From contig NZ_RBLC01000002.1 of the NCBI RefSeq assembly GCF_003634455.1, positions 186,001-250,000 of the forward strand: a DNA stretch of 64,000 nucleotides. Reading direction: 5' to 3'. Source of the DNA: Flavobacterium endophyticum (GTDB lineage Bacteria > Bacteroidota > Bacteroidia > Flavobacteriales > Flavobacteriaceae). Position numbers and translations under genes: made by a program. This document shows positions 61,605-64,000 of the stretch, piece by piece; position 1 is the stretch's first letter; each line of letters begins with the position of its first letter. The notes below the pieces were generated by a model. That model did no database searches, was not told the origin of the DNA, and worked only from the letters and a program-made list of their open reading frames with translations.

Positions 61605-61955
61605 ATGTCGGAAAACGTTTGCTCTATAGAACATAAAAAAGAAATCATGGCGGTTCACGATGCAATGGACGTGCTCCACGGAAAATGGAAGATATCCATC
61701 ATCTCTTCCGTCTGCTATTACAACAAAAGAAGATTCTCTGACATCTTAAACGACGTAAAAGGGATATCCAACAGAATGCTAAGCAAAGAATTAAAGGAAC
61801 TGGAGATGAATAAGCTCCTAACACGCGAGGTTTTAGATACGCAGCCGATAACCGTTCAGTACCAACTAACCGAATACGGCAAGACCTTGCAGACTATCAT
61901 CGACCATCTTGCTGAGTGGGGATTGGAACACCGAAAAGTAATTATCGGTAAATAA
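61605..61955 (+). CDS. HxlR-family regulator (module 2)
   Basis: 116 residues. MDVLHGKWKISIISSVCYYNKRRFSDILNDVKGISNRMLSKELKELEMNKLL is nearly the same as in the protein at 53331, and EVLDTQPITVQYQLTEYG and LAEWGLEHRKVIIGK parallel its C-terminus. The two are recent paralogues. It starts 3 bases after the operator and is divergent from the module 2 SDR. Confidence 0.93.
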   Translation: MSENVCSIEHKKEIMAVHDAMDVLHGKWKISIISSVCYYNKRRFSDILNDVKGISNRMLSKELKELEMNKLLTREVLDTQPITVQYQLTEYGKTLQTIIDHLAEWGLEHRKVIIGK

Positions 61956-62379
61956 AAAGCAGTCAAGAAAAGCAGCCATACTGCTAGAAAAGGCAGTAAA
62001 TACGACAACAAACTACCGGTTCTCTATAGAAAATAGATCTTTCTGGATAGCACTTACTGCAACCCTACATAACATCAGTTGCGTTCTGCACAGCATTAGG
62101 CAGGTTCTGTATAACATCGGTTAGGAGTCTGTATAGAAAAAGAAGACTTCTGTATTATATCACCCCCTGTTCTGCATAGCATCAGACAGTTTCTATATAA
62201 CATCGTTCCTATTCTGTATTACATCAGTCAGGTTCTGCCGTAAAAAATGTTTTCTATACAGCAATTATAAAATTCGTATCAGAAAAAACCTTATGCGATA
62301 CAGCACCACTCGAATGTGATACACACCGCTACGGATGCAGGTCAGAACGGAACAGAAACAGACACGCATTTCACATGTA
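61956..62379. other. Intergenic region between convergent HxlR genes, containing the 21-bp array
   Basis: Both neighbours end here (61955 plus and 62380 minus), so no promoter is required. No gene is seen. Most of the 424 bases are taken up by the tandem repeat listed below; 62253-62379 has no further repeats of note. Confidence 0.6.
62019..62252. repeat. Degenerate 21-bp tandem repeat array, about 11 units
   Basis: Units begin near 62019, 62040, 62061, 62083, 62104, 62125, 62147, 62169, 62190, 62211 and 62232, most of 21 bp and a few of 22. The approximate consensus is TTCTGTATAACATCAGTCAG plus a leading G; the best units are those at 62104, 62169 and 62211. There are no unique spacers. Read backwards, the units spell a heptad like LTDVIQN, but the frame breaks. 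Confidence 0.75.
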
Positions 62380-62748
62380 CTACCCTATAGCAATCTTTTC
62401 CAGTTCTAGCTGTCTGGTTTTTACAAAAGCAGCATTGGCAGTTCCCCACGCATCTATCTGGGCCAGCAGCGGAATAATAGTTTTTCCGAATGGCGTGACC
62501 TCATATTCTGATTTTTTGGGATACACTTCTTCCGCACATTTTTCGACTACGCCGTACGATAGCAGTTCTGCCAGCTGCATTTCAATGACGCGTCGTGACG
62601 CAATCCGAATGTCTTTTTGGATGTCGGTCGGTCGGGTGATGCCTCGGTTGATGGCATCGAGAATACAGAGCTTCCACTTGCCGCCGAATATCTTAAAGGC
62701 AACACGGATGCCGCAGTCTAAATCTTCTTCAATCTTATTGATATACAT
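62380..62748 (-). CDS. HxlR-family regulator (third, distant copy)
   Basis: 122 residues. DLDCGIRVAFKIFGGKWKLCILDAINRGITRPTDIQKDIRIASRRVIEMQLAELLSYGVVEKCAEEVYPKKSEYEVTPFGKTIIPLL is the HxlR core. It has Cys at about 12, 28 and 68, unlike the other two, so redox or electrophile sensing is conceivable. It is divergent from the DUF2306 gene. Confidence 0.9.
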   Translation of the reverse strand: MYINKIEEDLDCGIRVAFKIFGGKWKLCILDAINRGITRPTDIQKDIRIASRRVIEMQLAELLSYGVVEKCAEEVYPKKSEYEVTPFGKTIIPLLAQIDAWGTANAAFVKTRQLELEKIAIG

Positions 62749-62905
62749 CGTTCTTTTTTTACTGCAAAATACGCCAAATAAATCAAAAATCTGCGACGTC
62801 CTGCCTACCGAATCTTTTTTCGGTTATTGCACAGGAGCTAGATTGTCAGGAATTTTGTACTGTAAAACAGCATTTAGTGTAACCCTTACGACATACGATA
62901 GAATC

Positions 62906-63535
62906 ATGGCAACTACCAAGCTTTTAAAATTAGAAAAAACAGATCTCGGACCGTTATTTATATGGGTCCTTATTATCTTCTTGACCTGGCTCTTTATGCA
63001 CGGCGCCGATCACTTTCTTTTGCTGACACCCGAAGCGCTCGGAAAGTACTTTAAGCTGAAATGGGTGCTTATCGCCCACATCACGGCGGGCGGCGGCGCG
63101 CTTGTATTGGGATTCGTTCAGTTTTGGCCCAAGCTCCGAAACTTTAGCTGGAAACTGCACCGTATCATCGGGTTCTTATACCTGCTGGCGATTCTCTTGA
63201 GCAGCAGCTGCGCGGTCATCTTGGCGTTTACGACCGCTTATGAAGTAAACTGGGCGTATGCTTTTTCGCTGCAGGTTTGGGTAACCGTCTGGATAAGCGC
63301 TACGGCCATCGCCTATTATGCGATCATCAAAAGAAACGTCAACCTTCACAAAGAATGGATGGTCAGGAGCTATATCGTGACCCTTGCCTTTATCATTTCC
63401 GGATTGGCGATAAAAATACCGTATGTGCAGAACCTGGGCACCTTTGCAGACATTTCGCCTTCGTTTTTTTGGATGGGATGGTCGGTACCTCTGTACGTCT
63501 ACCAGATCGTGCTAAGCAGCAAAAAGAAGAAATAA
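62906..63535 (+). CDS. DUF2306 membrane protein
   Basis: 209 residues from ATG 62906. The open frame reaches back to 62375, but that part lies opposite the HxlR gene and is not real. About seven hydrophobic segments; the DUF2306 pattern is HITAGGGALVLGFVQFWPKLRNFSWKLHRIIGFLYL and NVNLHKEWMVRSYIVTLAFI, with conserved His residues that may ligate haem or metal. Its expression is probably governed by the divergent HxlR regulator. Confidence 0.9.
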   Translation: MATTKLLKLEKTDLGPLFIWVLIIFLTWLFMHGADHFLLLTPEALGKYFKLKWVLIAHITAGGGALVLGFVQFWPKLRNFSWKLHRIIGFLYLLAILLSSSCAVILAFTTAYEVNWAYAFSLQVWVTVWISATAIAYYAIIKRNVNLHKEWMVRSYIVTLAFIISGLAIKIPYVQNLGTFADISPSFFWMGWSVPLYVYQIVLSSKKKK

Positions 63536-63556
63536 GCAGTTCCGTACAGCAAAAAA

Positions 63557-63584
63557 TAAAGAGGCCCAGTGCCTCTTTTCTTTT
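63557..63584 (+). terminator. Intrinsic terminator
   Basis: AAAGAGGC - CCAGT - GCCTCTTT followed by T-rich sequence, after the DUF2306 gene. Confidence 0.8.
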
Positions 63585-63710
63585 GTCTCCTTCTTCCTGT
63601 TGAATCAAATATTTCTTACTAAAAACAAAATTGTTGGATAAAAAAATTTACCTTTAGCACTCCTAGACAACCGTCTTGACCTATTGCACCACCATTAAAA
63701 CTTAACGATC

Positions 63711-64000
63711 ATGAATGCTTCAACTTCAGGAAATTCTAGAAAACAGACTCCCCTAGAACCCTTACAGATTTCTCAAATCAATTTTGAAAGCCTTGCTATA
63801 ATAGGCATCACTAAGCCTTCTGAGCTTCTGACTCCGTTGGTATCTTCTGAGACTGAATTTAATAACAGCGGTGCGGTACGCCTTACTATCCGTATCGCGA
63901 TTTTCATCCCTAAAACGCTATTGGGAAAAGCGCCTATCGAGCTGTACCAAGATTCAAATACAGAAGAAGCGAACGAACTCAAGCTGGTCGTAAAATACGA
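63711..64000 (+). CDS. Unknown protein, N-terminal part (runs out of the window)
   Basis: ATG 63711 opens 96 codons with no stop before the window ends. The sequence begins MNASTSGNSRKQTPLEPLQI and has no signal peptide. It continues with alternating strand-like segments (VRLTIRIAIFIPKTLLGKAP). Not recognised. It follows a terminator and an AT-rich leader, with a possible -7 box TACCTTTA at 63649-63656. Confidence 0.6.
   Translation, partial: MNASTSGNSRKQTPLEPLQISQINFESLAIIGITKPSELLTPLVSSETEFNNSGAVRLTIRIAIFIPKTLLGKAPIELYQDSNTEEANELKLVVKY

Noticed and set aside
62019..62252. CRISPR array
   Set aside because: Units are contiguous and degenerate, without unique spacers, and no cas genes are near.
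62375..62905. Plus-strand open frame continuing upstream of the DUF2306 gene
   Set aside because: It lies opposite the well-supported HxlR gene at 62380-62748; the DUF2306 protein has a natural start at 62906.

Overview
The window looks like a chromosomal segment of a member of the Bacteroidota, most likely a Flavobacterium-like Flavobacteriaceae. The evidence is low GC, promoters with the Bacteroidota pattern TTTG-N17-23-TAnnTTTG, a menaquinone pathway, a type IX secretion C-terminal sorting domain at 59122-60459, a fused CcsBA cytochrome c assembly protein, and many Flavobacteria-type lipoproteins and DUF families. All calls come from reading the sequence by eye; no database was searched.

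Layout. 1-3670 is the 5' part of a very large gene of unknown function on the minus strand, running out of the window. It is followed by an AT-rich, gene-poor gap (3671-4446) with direct repeats resembling an insertion-sequence end. 4.4-11.8 kb holds small proteins (PH/GRAM-like, DUF2199, NTF2-like), a Lys/Ala-rich histone-like protein, a luciferase-like monooxygenase, two lipoproteins and a long acyl-CoA dehydrogenase/oxidase. 11.8-18.7 kb is a minus-strand run menB - two PH-domain membrane proteins - menA - metallo-hydrolase - TPR protein - menC; menD lies further along at 23.8 kb. 18.8-30.6 kb has a C1 peptidase, sterol desaturase family protein, extradiol dioxygenase, CvfB-like RNA-binding protein, glutathione peroxidase, CcsBA and a Cys-rich copper-storage-like protein. 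30.7-36 kb is a plus-strand cluster: DUF2520 protein, KdsC-like phosphatase, UbiA prenyltransferase, Maf, MscS, Omp85-like barrel. 36-47 kb has a PIG-L deacetylase, a 35-residue microprotein directly before a sodium:solute symporter, photolyase, tandem HAD phosphatases, TcdA and TatD. A collapsed MFS gene sits at 47.2-47.7 kb.

47.7-50 kb is a BlaI/M56 (BlaR1-like) two-gene system with three evenly spaced operator palindromes over its promoter. 50-63.5 kb is regulator-rich: tRNA-Arg(ACG), a Crp/Fnr regulator and an SDR with matching upstream palindromes, two divergent HxlR/SDR modules that are clear duplicates including their operators, a FAD monooxygenase with an added DnaJ-like Cys motif pair, and a third HxlR gene next to a DUF2306 membrane protein.

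The most interesting system is at 55.2-58.6 kb. A self-cleaving-type (S24/LexA-like) repressor faces a plus-strand operon of a fused DnaQ-type exonuclease/GIY-YIG nuclease, a DUF1810 protein and an AlkB-type dioxygenase. The intergenic region has two inverted copies of a 16-bp site, each covering the -33 element of one divergent promoter, which suggests a small damage-inducible repair regulon. A second unexplained structure is an array of about 11 degenerate 21-bp tandem units (62019-62252) between two convergent HxlR genes.
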